Positions 47,986 through 57,520 of a stretch of DNA of 64,000 bases are shown here, piece by piece. The position numbers and the translations under genes are program-made. Each line of letters starts with the position of its first letter. Position 1 is the first letter of the stretch. The stretch lies in contig CALHXW010000178.1 in assembly GCA_938040325.1 (NCBI GenBank), forward strand, positions 1-64,000, read 5' to 3'. Below the pieces are notes generated by a model. The model was not told the DNA's origin and made no database searches. It saw only the letters and a program-made list of their open reading frames with translations. Origin of the DNA: an uncultured bacterium. Its GTDB lineage: Bacteria > Myxococcota_A > UBA9042 > PHBI01.

Positions 47986-49119
47986 TCATCGGATCGCTTG
48001 AAGGTTGACGGTGATCGGCTCATCGCGCCCGTTGCGGCGTACCGTCAGCTCAACGACATCGCCGACGCTGCGGCCATCTAGCGCACGGTTGAGGTCGTCG
48101 ATCTCGCGAATCGGCTTGCCCTCGAAGGCGACGATGACGTCGCCGACCCGCACGCGGCCGCGGCGATCTCGGTGCAGGCCCATGATCCCGGCACGCTCGG
48201 CGGCTGAGTCCTTGTTGACGACGTAGACCGCCGCGCCTTCTGACACGCCAAGCGCGCGTGCGCGACGCGGCGGCACAACCTTGAGGCCGAGCCCGGGGCG
48301 GGGCGCCTCACCATCCCGGATGAGCTTCGGAACGATGCGGCGAACCGTGTCGACCGGCACTGCGAAGCTGATGCCGGCGCTCGCGCCCGTGGTGCTGTGG
48401 ATGGCGGTGTTGACACCGACGACGAGCCCGGCGGAGTCGATCAGCGGCCCACCTGAGTTGCCGGGGTTGACCGCAACATCCGTCTGGATCACGCCGTAGA
48501 TCGTGCGCTTGTTCGTTGCGTCGATCTCGCGGTCGAGCGCGCTGATGACCCCCGTGGTCAGCGACTGGTCGAGGCCGAACGGGTTGCCGATCGCCATGGC
48601 GAACTGGCCGACCTTCAGGTCCTCGCTGCGCCCGACGACGATCGGGGTGAGGCGCTCCTTGGGGCTGTCGATCTTGAGGACGGCGAGATCGTGGTCGGGC
48701 GCGACGCCGACGCGCCGAGCGTTCCACTCGCTGCCGTCAGCGAGCGTCACGGTCGCAGCGCTGGCCTCCGCAATGACGTGATAGTTCGTGACGATGTGGC
48801 CGTCGTGGTCCCAAACGAAGCCCGAACCGTGGCCCTGCGGCACCCGGTGCACCTTCAAGCCGAACCCGCGGCGTACGTCGACCGCGGTCGTGATGAAGAC
48901 GACCGATGGCGAGACGCGCTGAAACAGGTCGACAACGGTCTGCTCGCGAGCCAGCAGCGGTCCGCGTTCGCTCGGGGCACGAACATACGAGACGCTGGCG
49001 GTGTCGCTGCTCGTTCGGGTGACGATCCAGGCCACAAGGCCAACGTTGAGCACCACAAGAAGAACGACAACGACTCTCCAACCGCGCGATCCCATCGACA
49101 TCGATCCTGCTCCCTTCAC
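47986..49119 (-). CDS. HtrA/DegP-like trypsin-like serine protease with PDZ domain
   Basis: GSGFVWDHDGHIVTNYHVI (His), HDLAVLKID (Asp), VNPGNSGGPLID (Ser); PDZ GDVIVAFEGKPIREIDDL; N-terminal TM. Confidence 0.93.
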   Translation of the reverse strand: MKGAGSMSMGSRGWRVVVVLLVVLNVGLVAWIVTRTSSDTASVSYVRAPSERGPLLAREQTVVDLFQRVSPSVVFITTAVDVRRGFGLKVHRVPQGHGSGFVWDHDGHIVTNYHVIAEASAATVTLADGSEWNARRVGVAPDHDLAVLKIDSPKERLTPIVVGRSEDLKVGQFAMAIGNPFGLDQSLTTGVISALDREIDATNKRTIYGVIQTDVAVNPGNSGGPLIDSAGLVVGVNTAIHSTTGASAGISFAVPVDTVRRIVPKLIRDGEAPRPGLGLKVVPPRRARALGVSEGAAVYVVNKDSAAERAGIMGLHRDRRGRVRVGDVIVAFEGKPIREIDDLNRALDGRSVGDVVELTVRRNGRDEPITVNLQAIR

Positions 49120-49370
49120 CGATCGCTTTCGTCCAGCTGCCCGACGCCAGAACTCAGCACGCCGCGCGACGTGTCAAGAGGCTGCAAGTGCGGGCCCCCC
49201 TGTTAAACACGGTCGGGGGGCGAGTCGTTTCCGAAAAAAGTCGGAGCCGATCGCATCTGCGTACTTGCCTTGGGGAGCCTCCGAGGGTAAACGCTCGCGA
49301 CTCGCTGGAGGGCAAGAGCCGACGGTGAGCAAGTGCATGACCGAGGCAAGACGCCTCAACGGAGTCCGAC

Positions 49371-49676
49371 GTGGCGAAGAAAAGCAAGATCGTCCACAAC
49401 GAGCGTCGCAAGAAGCTCGTGGCCAAGTACGCAGCAAAGCGTGCTGAGCTGAAAGCCATCATCAAGAACCCCCGCACGGTTGACGCCGAGCGTGAGTTCG
49501 CGCGCCTCGAGCTGGGCAAGCTCCCGCGCAACTCGAACCCGAACCGCGTCCGCAACCGCTGCGCGGTGACCGGTCGCCCGCGCGGCTACTACCGAAAGTT
49601 CGGTCTGTCCCGCATCGGCCTGCGTGAGCTTGCGCTCCGCGGCGAGCTTCCAGGCGTGACCAAGGCGAGCTGGTAA
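49371..49676 (+). CDS. rpsN: 30S ribosomal protein S14
   Basis: [31 protein letters not shown]...[41 protein letters not shown]; long form lacking the zinc CxxC pair. Confidence 0.97.
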   Translation: MAKKSKIVHNERRKKLVAKYAAKRAELKAIIKNPRTVDAEREFARLELGKLPRNSNPNRVRNRCAVTGRPRGYYRKFGLSRIGLRELALRGELPGVTKASW

Positions 49677-49732
49677 CAGCAGTCGGTCCGGCGCGCGCCG
49701 CGCAGCGCGGTGACGTGATCAGGTAGAGCGTC

Positions 49733-49771
49733 GAGCGGAGGGGTGATTCACCTCTCCGCTCTTCGTGTTTT
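49733..49771 (+). terminator. Rho-independent terminator downstream of rpsN
   Basis: GAGCGGAGGGGTG-att-CACCTCTCCGCTC (one mismatch) followed by TTCGTGTTTT. Confidence 0.72.
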
Positions 49772-49803
49772 CAACGACCCGCCGGGTCAGAGGCAGGACG
49801 CAC

Positions 49804-51666
49804 ATGAGCGTTGCCAACATCGAAGAGCTCGACACAGTCACCGTTCGCTTTGCAGGCGACTCGGGTGATGGCATGCAGCTCACAGGGACTCAGTTTACGT
49901 ACACGTCTGCGCTGGTTGGCAACGACCTAGCGACACTGCCCGACTACCCGGCCGAGATTCGCGCGCCCGCGGGGACACTCGCCGGAGTCTCCGGCTTTCA
50001 GGTCCAGTTTGGCAGCCAGCAGGTGTTCACCCCCGGCGACAAGCCGGATGCGCTCGTCGCGATGAACCCGGCGGCGCTCAAGGCCAACCTCAACGTGCTT
50101 GAGCGAGGAGCCATGCTCTTCATCAACACGGACGCCTTTGAGAAGCGTGCCATGGCGAAGGTGGGGTTTGACACCAACCCGCTCGAAGACGGCACGCTCT
50201 CGAGCTACCGCGTCTACGAGGTCCCGATCACGACGATCACGCGCCGGGCGCTCGAAGACACGAACCTCACGACCCGCGAGAAAGACCGCAGCAAGAACTT
50301 CTTCGCGCTGGGGCTGATGTACTGGGTGTTTGGGCGGCCGATCGAGCACACCATCGAGTGGCTCGACCAGAAGTTCGCCAAGAAGCCAGAGATCGCGGAA
50401 GCCAACAAGGCCGTGCTCAAGGCCGGCTACCACTACGGCGAGACGACCGAGACCTTTGGCCACACGTTCAAGGTCAAGAGCGCCCAGCTCAAGCCCGGTA
50501 CCTACCGACAGGTCACCGGCAACGAAGCCGTGGCGTGGGGCTTCATCGCCGGCGCCAAGCTTGCGGGCGGTGAGCTCTTCCTGGGCAGCTACCCGATCAC
50601 CCCGGCAAGCCCGATCCTTCACGAGCTAAGCAAGCACAAGAACTTTGGCGTCCGGACCTTCCAGGCGGAAGACGAGATCGCCGCTGTCTGCGCGGCCATC
50701 GGCGCTGCCTTTGGCGGAAGCATCGCGCTCACGACCACCAGTGGCCCAGGCGTCGCGCTCAAGGCGGAGGCGATCGGGCTGGCGGGTATTGTCGAGCTGC
50801 CGCTGATCATCGCCAACATCCAGCGTGGTGGTCCGAGCACCGGGCTGCCGACCAAGACCGAGCAGTCGGACCTTCTGCAGGCCATGTTCGGTCGCAACGG
50901 CGAGAGCCCGATGCCGGTGATTGCGCCCGCCACGCCGGGCGACTGCTTCGGCATGGCCATCGAAGCGGTCCGCATCGCCACCAAGTACATGACGCCGGTC
51001 ATGTTCATGTCCGACGGCTACATCGCTAACGGCGCCGAGCCGTGGAAGCTGCCGGATGTGGCGTCGCTCCCCGATCTCACGGTGAACTTCAAGGTCGCCA
51101 AGAGCGAGGCGGAAGGCGACACCTTCTTGCCCTATCTCCGAGACCCGAAGACGCTAGCCCGACCGTGGGTCCGTCCTGGAACACCCGGTCTTGAGCACCG
51201 CGTGGGTGGTCTCGAGAAGAGCGACGGCACCGGTAACGTCTCCTACGTTCCTGAGAACCACCAGAAGATGACGGAGCTGCGGCAGGCCAAGGTCGACCGC
51301 ATCGCCGATGACATCCCGGATGCCGAAGTCTTCGGCGACGAAACGGGCGACTTGCTGCTGATCGGCTGGGGCGGCACCTATGGCGCGCTTCACGCCGCCA
51401 CCATGCACCTGCAGAAGCGCGGCCGGAAGGTCAGCCACATGCACATGCGTCACATCCACCCGATGGCGAAGAACGTGGAAGGCGTGATGCGCGGCTTCAA
51501 GCACGTCGTCGCCGCCGAGCTGAACATGGGCCAGCTGAAGTTCATGCTGCGCTCGAAGTTCCTCATCGATGTCCAAGGCCTCAACAAGGTCCAGGGGCAG
51601 CCCTTTAAGGTCGGCGAGATCGTCGAGCGGGTCGAGCGCTACCTCGACGCAGGAGCGCAGTCATGA
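49804..51666 (+). CDS. korA: 2-oxoglutarate (2-oxoacid):ferredoxin oxidoreductase, alpha subunit
   Basis: VTVRFAGDSGDGMQLTG (gamma-domain), GSYPITPASPILHELSKHK, fused gamma-alpha layout. Confidence 0.92.
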   Translation: MSVANIEELDTVTVRFAGDSGDGMQLTGTQFTYTSALVGNDLATLPDYPAEIRAPAGTLAGVSGFQVQFGSQQVFTPGDKPDALVAMNPAALKANLNVLERGAMLFINTDAFEKRAMAKVGFDTNPLEDGTLSSYRVYEVPITTITRRALEDTNLTTREKDRSKNFFALGLMYWVFGRPIEHTIEWLDQKFAKKPEIAEANKAVLKAGYHYGETTETFGHTFKVKSAQLKPGTYRQVTGNEAVAWGFIAGAKLAGGELFLGSYPITPASPILHELSKHKNFGVRTFQAEDEIAAVCAAIGAAFGGSIALTTTSGPGVALKAEAIGLAGIVELPLIIANIQRGGPSTGLPTKTEQSDLLQAMFGRNGESPMPVIAPATPGDCFGMAIEAVRIATKYMTPVMFMSDGYIANGAEPWKLPDVASLPDLTVNFKVAKSEAEGDTFLPYLRDPKTLARPWVRPGTPGLEHRVGGLEKSDGTGNVSYVPENHQKMTELRQAKVDRIADDIPDAEVFGDETGDLLLIGWGGTYGALHAATMHLQKRGRKVSHMHMRHIHPMAKNVEGVMRGFKHVVAAELNMGQLKFMLRSKFLIDVQGLNKVQGQPFKVGEIVERVERYLDAGAQS

Positions 51667-52673
51667 GCACGACGCCAGACTTGAAGCTAACGAAGAAAGA
51701 CTTCCAGACCGACCAAGACGTCCGGTGGTGCCCGGGCTGCGGCGACTACGCGATCCTCGCCCAGTTCCAGAAGGTCTTTCCGACGCTCGGGATCCCGAAA
51801 GAGAACTTCGTCGTCATCAGCGGCATTGGCTGCGCCGCGCGCTTTCCGTACTACATGAACACGTACGGCTTCCACACGATCCACGGTCGGGCGCCGGCGA
51901 TTGCCAGCGGCCTCAAGGTGATGCGGCCTGACCTCAGCGTCTGGGTCATCACCGGCGATGGCGACTCCCTGTCGATCGGCGGCAACCACCTCATTCACAT
52001 GCTTCGGCGCAACGTGAACCTCAAGGTCGTGCTCTTCAACAACCAAATCTACGGGCTGACGAAGGGCCAATACTCGCCAACGAGCGAGGTGGGCAAGCGC
52101 ACCAAGTCGAGCCCCTTTGGGTCGGTCGACGAGCCGTTCAAGCCACTCTCGGTCGCCCTCGGTGCTGAGGCGGCGTTTGTCGCACGTACGGTCGACCGTG
52201 AGCAGAAACACCTGGGCGCCATGCTCAACCGCGCTGCCCAGCACGACGGCACGGCCTTCGTCGAGGTCTACCAGAACTGCAACATCTTCAACGATGGCGC
52301 CTTTCTGCACATGACGGAAAAGGACAAGAAGGCCCAGTGGCAGCTGGTGCTCACCGATGGCGAGCCCCTCCTCTTTGCCAACGGCGAAAAGGGCATCGTC
52401 TTCGAGGGCTTCGAGCCGAAGGTCGTCAACGTCGCCGACGTCGGCATCGACGCCATCCACGTCCATCAGGAAGATGGCCCGATCGCCTATCACTACGCGC
52501 TCGCTCGCATGCGCGACCCCGAGTTCCCCACGGCGATCGGCGTTCTGCGCTGCACGCATCGCGCTGTCTACGACGACGCCGTCAACGCCCAAGTCCAACA
52601 CACCATCGACACCAAGGGTGAGGGCAGCCTCCAGGACCTGCTCTACGGCGGCGACACCTGGGAGGTGGCGTGA
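51663..52673 (+). CDS. korB: 2-oxoglutarate (2-oxoacid):ferredoxin oxidoreductase, beta subunit
   Basis: WCPGCGDYAILAQFQK, SGIGCAARFPYYMNTYGFHTIHGRAPAIASGLK, GDGDSLSIGGNHLIH (TPP site). Confidence 0.94.
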   Translation: MSTTPDLKLTKKDFQTDQDVRWCPGCGDYAILAQFQKVFPTLGIPKENFVVISGIGCAARFPYYMNTYGFHTIHGRAPAIASGLKVMRPDLSVWVITGDGDSLSIGGNHLIHMLRRNVNLKVVLFNNQIYGLTKGQYSPTSEVGKRTKSSPFGSVDEPFKPLSVALGAEAAFVARTVDREQKHLGAMLNRAAQHDGTAFVEVYQNCNIFNDGAFLHMTEKDKKAQWQLVLTDGEPLLFANGEKGIVFEGFEPKVVNVADVGIDAIHVHQEDGPIAYHYALARMRDPEFPTAIGVLRCTHRAVYDDAVNAQVQHTIDTKGEGSLQDLLYGGDTWEVA

Positions 52674-53479
52674 CGAAAGCAAGCTTTGCTGACGTCACGC
52701 GCTGGCAGCGCCAACAAGAGAGCCCAACGACCTACGAAGGGCACGTACCACCGGCCTGGCTCCAGGGTCGTAGCGCCTTTGGCGGAATTGGTGCAGCGGT
52801 GTGCCTGTCGGCGCTGTCACACCACGTCGACAGCGACCGCAGGTTGCGCAGCTTCCACGCACGTTACATCGGCCCACTCGGCGCTGAGCCTGCGACGGCA
52901 AGCGTGGAGGTGCTCCGTGCAGGCCGCTCGCTGACCCACGCCAGCGCGCGTATCTCCCAGGCAGGCACGACGCGCCTGACGTTCGAAGCCTGCTACGGCA
53001 CCGACCGCGAGTCTTCGGCCGTTGTGGCCGGTCCCGCGCGCGACGGCACGATTCCAGGGCCAGCTGGTCTCCAGGACATGCCCTACGTCCCTGGACTGAC
53101 GCCAACGTTTACGCAGCACTTTGCCTTTCGCTGGGTCGCTGGCAACCCACCCTTTTCGGCAAGCGACGGTCGCCACCTCACCGGTTGGTGTCGTCACCGA
53201 GGCGCCACAGCCGACGCCCATAGCGCGTTGCTAGCGCTGATCGACGCGTGGCCGAGTCCAGCACTGGCATTCTTTCAGAAGCCAGCACCAGCCAGCACGG
53301 TCGCCTGGACCGTCAACTTTCACACCGTGCCCGCCGCCATCTCCACCGAAGACTGGTGTTTGTTCACCTCCGATGTCGTCGATGCAGCGGACGGCTACGT
53401 GACGATTCGCAGCACCCTCTTCGGCCCGAGCGGCCTGCCAGCGGCTTCCTCGGAGCAGCTCGTCGCGGTTTATGGCTGA
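52670..53479 (+). CDS. Acyl-CoA thioesterase (TesB/4HBT_3-like)
   Basis: PPAWLQGRSAFGGIGAAVCLSAL, RSFHARYIGPL, GRSLTHASARI; GTGA overlap with korB. Confidence 0.8.
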   Translation: MTKASFADVTRWQRQQESPTTYEGHVPPAWLQGRSAFGGIGAAVCLSALSHHVDSDRRLRSFHARYIGPLGAEPATASVEVLRAGRSLTHASARISQAGTTRLTFEACYGTDRESSAVVAGPARDGTIPGPAGLQDMPYVPGLTPTFTQHFAFRWVAGNPPFSASDGRHLTGWCRHRGATADAHSALLALIDAWPSPALAFFQKPAPASTVAWTVNFHTVPAAISTEDWCLFTSDVVDAADGYVTIRSTLFGPSGLPAASSEQLVAVYG

Positions 53480-53546
53480 TGCCCACGACGACTGCGAGTG
53501 CGCGAAAGATTGACCACCCTGCCCCACGTCAATAACGTCGCCACCG

Positions 53547-55166
53547 ATGAAAGCACGAATCGCAATCGCTACAGTCGCGTCGTTGGCCATGGTTGCCGCC
53601 TGCGGTGGCAAGACTCCTGAGCCACGAACCGAGACCAACACGCCGCCCGTGCCGGTCACCATGAAGGGCAACGCAACGGGCGAAGCCACGCTCATGCTGA
53701 TGGCTGACATTCGAGGTGTGCTGCGCCCTTGTGGCTGCACGGTCGAGCTTCAGAAAGGCGGCTTCGACCGTCTTGTGCCCTACCTCGCCAGTGCCCGCGA
53801 AGAGTTTCCGAACGCGAGCTTGATGCACGCCGGGCCGATGTTCTTCGAGGAAGCGAAGGTCGATAAGAAGAAGGCTGCACAGCGCGTGCGGCAGGCCGAG
53901 GTGACCGCGGACTTTGTCGGCACGACGCGCATCGACGTTGCAGGCGTCACCGCGGTCGACGTCGCAGCGGCCAAGGGCAAGCTCGACACGCTCGTGACGA
54001 AGGCGAAGCTGCGCGTGACTGCGGCGAACTTGGAGGTCGCAGGAACCGATGTTCAGCCGTGGCAGGTCAAGCAGGTCGGCGGGCTCAAGGTCGGCGTCTT
54101 CGCCCTTGCGTCGCCGGAGCATGCGGCTGAGCTGGGCGAGCTCGGCAAGGTCAGCGACCCGAAACAGGCCGCTGAACAGGCTATTCGCGACCTCTCGAGC
54201 CGAGCCGACGTCATCGTGTTGCTCAGCGCTCTAGGCTTGCGCAACACCAAGCGCCTCGTGCGAAAGGTGCAAGGCATCCACTTCGCCGTGGTGGGCGGGC
54301 TCGGCGAGTACCCCGACTTCTCCGACGAGGCCGAGGACGTCGGCGGCACCCGTGTCATGCAGTTTCATCGCGAGGGACGCTACCTGGGCCGCCTGACCCT
54401 GAAGATGGTCAACGGCCAGGTCGATTTCGTGGACGCGAGCACCGCTTCTGAGACAGAGATTGCCCAGATGGATGCGCGCATCGGGGTGCTCGAGACGAAG
54501 CTTAAGGGCTGGGAGAAGAAGCTCACGGACAAGGACAAGCAGGTTCGCGACGCCAAGCATCAGCTGGCGTCGCTCAAGACGGACCGGGACAAGCGCGCCA
54601 AGAAGGTCGTGGACGTCCCACCCGGCAAGAGCAGCTTCTCGTTCACGCTTGTGCCACTCAACTGGGACCTGCCCCAGGACGAGACGCTGGTTCAGCTCAT
54701 GAAGGCCTTCGATGAAGAGGTGAAGCAGATCAACCTCGCCAACGCAGGCACCCTGCCTGAGCCGAAGCCTGGAGAAGCCGTCTACGTGGGCGTTGATACC
54801 TGCCTAGAGTGCCACGACGAGGCGGAGACCTACTGGAAGCACGATCGTCACGGTAAGGCTTGGGCCACGCTTGAGAAAGACGGCAAGACCTTTGATGCCG
54901 AGTGCGTCAGCTGTCACGTCACGGGCTACGGCAAAGCCGGTGGTAGCTTGGTCGGACAGACCAAAGACCGCGAGAACGTCCAGTGCGAGGCCTGCCACGG
55001 GCCTGGCTCCAAGCACGCCGAGGACGGCGACATCGCGTTCATCGACAAGGCACCGAGAGAGAAGAACTGCGTTGGGTGCCACAACAAGCACCACAGCCCG
55101 AACTTCCACTTCGGTCGCTACCGCCAGAAGCTGATGGTGCCAGGCCACGGACTCCCGCTGAACTGA
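53547..55166 (+). CDS. Lipoprotein: metallophosphatase/UshA-like domain fused to tetraheme cytochrome c
   Basis: Lipobox MVAACGG; four CxxCH motifs (CLECH, CVSCH, CEACH, CVGCH) in the C-terminal region. Confidence 0.8.
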   Translation: MKARIAIATVASLAMVAACGGKTPEPRTETNTPPVPVTMKGNATGEATLMLMADIRGVLRPCGCTVELQKGGFDRLVPYLASAREEFPNASLMHAGPMFFEEAKVDKKKAAQRVRQAEVTADFVGTTRIDVAGVTAVDVAAAKGKLDTLVTKAKLRVTAANLEVAGTDVQPWQVKQVGGLKVGVFALASPEHAAELGELGKVSDPKQAAEQAIRDLSSRADVIVLLSALGLRNTKRLVRKVQGIHFAVVGGLGEYPDFSDEAEDVGGTRVMQFHREGRYLGRLTLKMVNGQVDFVDASTASETEIAQMDARIGVLETKLKGWEKKLTDKDKQVRDAKHQLASLKTDRDKRAKKVVDVPPGKSSFSFTLVPLNWDLPQDETLVQLMKAFDEEVKQINLANAGTLPEPKPGEAVYVGVDTCLECHDEAETYWKHDRHGKAWATLEKDGKTFDAECVSCHVTGYGKAGGSLVGQTKDRENVQCEACHGPGSKHAEDGDIAFIDKAPREKNCVGCHNKHHSPNFHFGRYRQKLMVPGHGLPLN

Positions 55167-55175
55167 TCGCAGCTC

Positions 55176-55946
55176 TTACTCGGACGTCCAGGCTGGCGCG
55201 GTCGGGTCTGCTTTCGGCGGCGACAGACGCAGTCCGCTGGACCGACTCAAGGTCGATCCATCCGGCAAGAGCGCTTCGACGTCGACGGTAACGTCACCGT
55301 TCCAAGTATAGGTGTGACCGAAGCAGCTCACGTGACCGAGGCCTAAGCTGCCCTTATCGCCCGGTCCACCAAAGAACTGGTTGATATTGGTTGGGAAGTA
55401 CTGCACCCGCGGCTTAGCGCCAACTTTGGCGGCGTGGAACGTCACGCGGTAGACAGCGGCCGCGTGCTCAAGCGTCTGGACGCGCTGGTGGTCGTGAGAG
55501 CAGGCCCACCAGCTACTGTGCGTTTGCGATGGGCGCTTCACGAGCGGGCCGAAAGCTTCCGGCTTCTTCCAGGCACGACTGACCGTCAGCTGGCGCTTCG
55601 CCACAGCGCCGCCATGATTGTCGACGGCTGTGAGTCGTAGCTTCCCCGGACTCAAGTCAGCCCACGACACGCGCCATGCCCGATAGCCTGGCGCCGTTGA
55701 GGCCGCTGCGAATGTGATCGCGACGTCTTTGCCATCGACGGTTGCGGTGACCTTGTAGCTCAGCGGTGGCTTCTGCCAGCTGTAGTCAGGCGTGAAGAGA
55801 TAGGTCTCACCTGTCGTCGGCAGCGTAGCGCCAGCAGGCGATGCAAAGAAGGCCCTGGGACTCGCGCAGTCCGCGCGAGCCTCCGCCGGAGCCCCCACAG
55901 CAAGCGCGAGCATCGCGAGCAGCAGATAGTTTCGAAGCTTGGCCAT
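55176..55946 (-). CDS. Secreted hypothetical protein (paralog 1)
   Basis: Signal peptide LLLAMLALAVGAPAEARA; shares WACSH, YRVTFH, FPTNINQFFG, LGHVSCFGHT with the neighbouring gene. Confidence 0.75.
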   Translation of the reverse strand: MAKLRNYLLLAMLALAVGAPAEARADCASPRAFFASPAGATLPTTGETYLFTPDYSWQKPPLSYKVTATVDGKDVAITFAAASTAPGYRAWRVSWADLSPGKLRLTAVDNHGGAVAKRQLTVSRAWKKPEAFGPLVKRPSQTHSSWWACSHDHQRVQTLEHAAAVYRVTFHAAKVGAKPRVQYFPTNINQFFGGPGDKGSLGLGHVSCFGHTYTWNGDVTVDVEALLPDGSTLSRSSGLRLSPPKADPTAPAWTSE

Positions 55947-56034
55947 CAGTGGACTCCTTTGGAGGACGGAGAGCTGGCGACATGGCCGCCTCCAGTCGGA
56001 CGCCCGGCGCGCGTGAAAGTTCTGCGTTAACGCG

Positions 56035-56793
56035 CTAGCGGATCATCGGTGAGCGCGGACGGGTGATGTCGATGCCATGCGCCGAGGTGATGACTGTGCC
56101 GTCGAGGGCGAGGGCTTCGATGTCGAAGGTCTGGGCCGTCGGGTGGGCAAAGGTCTCGCCAAAGCAGCTTACATGGCCAAGCGGCAAGATGGGCTTGTGG
56201 TCGTCGTCGCCAAAGAAGCGGTAGATATTGGGCGGAAAGATCTGAGTGCGCGGCCCGTCGCCTGTGTTGAACGTCACCCGGTAGGCGAAGGCCTTGACGC
56301 CCAGCGGAAAGAGCTGAACCTGCGAGTGCGAGCAGGTCCACTGGCTGACCTCGCTCTTTGGCGAACCGACCCAACGGATCGACCGAAGATCGCGAGCCGA
56401 GACCGACTTCCAGTCGGCTCTGAGGTTCAACGTCGTCGACACTGTTCCGAAGTAGGGCTTCTTCTTCGCTGGCTGTGCCTCAAGCGTTAGGACGCCGGGC
56501 GACAGGCCGCGCCAGCTCACCCGCAGCACCTTGTACTCGGGCCCGCCGGCCTCCCGGGTCACCTCGATGGCTACGGGCGCACCCGCTTGGGATGCACGGA
56601 TGCCGTTCGGCTCGACGTCACCGCGAGCGACGAGGAGGTACGTCTCGCCCGAAAGGGGCGCGTCAACGCCGGGTAAGTTCACGAACGTGTTGCCAGCACT
56701 CATGCACTTGGCGGTCGCTGGTGGCGTGCCGGTCAGCGACGCAACGAGCGCCAACATCACACCACCAGCCAGTCCGATTCGCTTGAGCCTCAT
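56035..56793 (-). CDS. Secreted hypothetical protein (paralog 2)
   Basis: Signal peptide; shares WTCSH, YRVTFN, FPPNIYRFFG, LGHVSCFGET with the neighbouring gene. Confidence 0.75.
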   Translation of the reverse strand: MRLKRIGLAGGVMLALVASLTGTPPATAKCMSAGNTFVNLPGVDAPLSGETYLLVARGDVEPNGIRASQAGAPVAIEVTREAGGPEYKVLRVSWRGLSPGVLTLEAQPAKKKPYFGTVSTTLNLRADWKSVSARDLRSIRWVGSPKSEVSQWTCSHSQVQLFPLGVKAFAYRVTFNTGDGPRTQIFPPNIYRFFGDDDHKPILPLGHVSCFGETFAHPTAQTFDIEALALDGTVITSAHGIDITRPRSPMIR

Positions 56794-57099
56794 AGAACCT
56801 CCAAGGTCGATACGTCAGAGGTGAGGACCCACGAGTGGCCGAGGGGGAAACCAAGAAAGCGACGCTCGACAACGGCGCCAGCGACCGGCTCATGAACTGC
56901 CTCAAAACGATGTGACCGTTAGACGGTGGACTCGATCAGCTCTAACTCCGAGCTCGTGGTTCTTACGGTCTCGACGAGCCTCTCCTGCCGGTGGCGGAGA
57001 AAAAGCGACCGGGACGACGAAAGTCGTTGACGGTCGGGTTTGCACAGGTACGGTGGGCTGCCCGACCGCGCCCTCGCGCGGCAGCTTGGAGGTTTCAAA

Positions 57100-57243
57100 A
57101 TGAAGCAAGTTCAAACCACGTACGCAGCGCACACCGCTCTCTACGCAGGCCAAGGCTTTATTTCCGACCTTCTCGCTGATGTCGGCATGCCACCTGTAGC
57201 GAGCTCAGGGTGTGGCATCTGGGTGAGGAATCGCATCTGCTGA
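57100..57243 (+). CDS. Candidate small protein or precursor peptide (47 aa)
   Basis: GGAGG at 57088-57092, 7 nt before ATG; MKQVQTTYAAHTALYAGQGFISDLLADVGMPPVASSGCGIWVRNRIC. Confidence 0.4.
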   Translation: MKQVQTTYAAHTALYAGQGFISDLLADVGMPPVASSGCGIWVRNRIC

Positions 57244-57520
57244 TGCGCACGCTGGCCGACGCTTGAGCGCCTAAGTCTAGGCCGCTCACGACCGGTCCCC
57301 ACCCAAGCCAACAGCCCACGCACCGCCGACGCCGGCGCGTGCACGGCTGTCCACTCTCTGCGCTGCGTCGTCTACGTCGCTCGCCCGTTGCTGCCTTTGG
57401 CATCCGACGCGGGGCCGATGTGCGCGCGTGGCGTTTGCTCAGACCTCCAGTCGGTCGGTCTGAGCGCGTTCCCAATGCGGTGCCTCGCGGCATCCGCATG
57501 CACCTGAGGGGGTGCACGTC

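Noticed and set aside
51687-52682. 331-aa minus-strand ORF antisense to korB
   Set aside because: korB is strongly supported by motifs; antisense frame has no recognisable domain.
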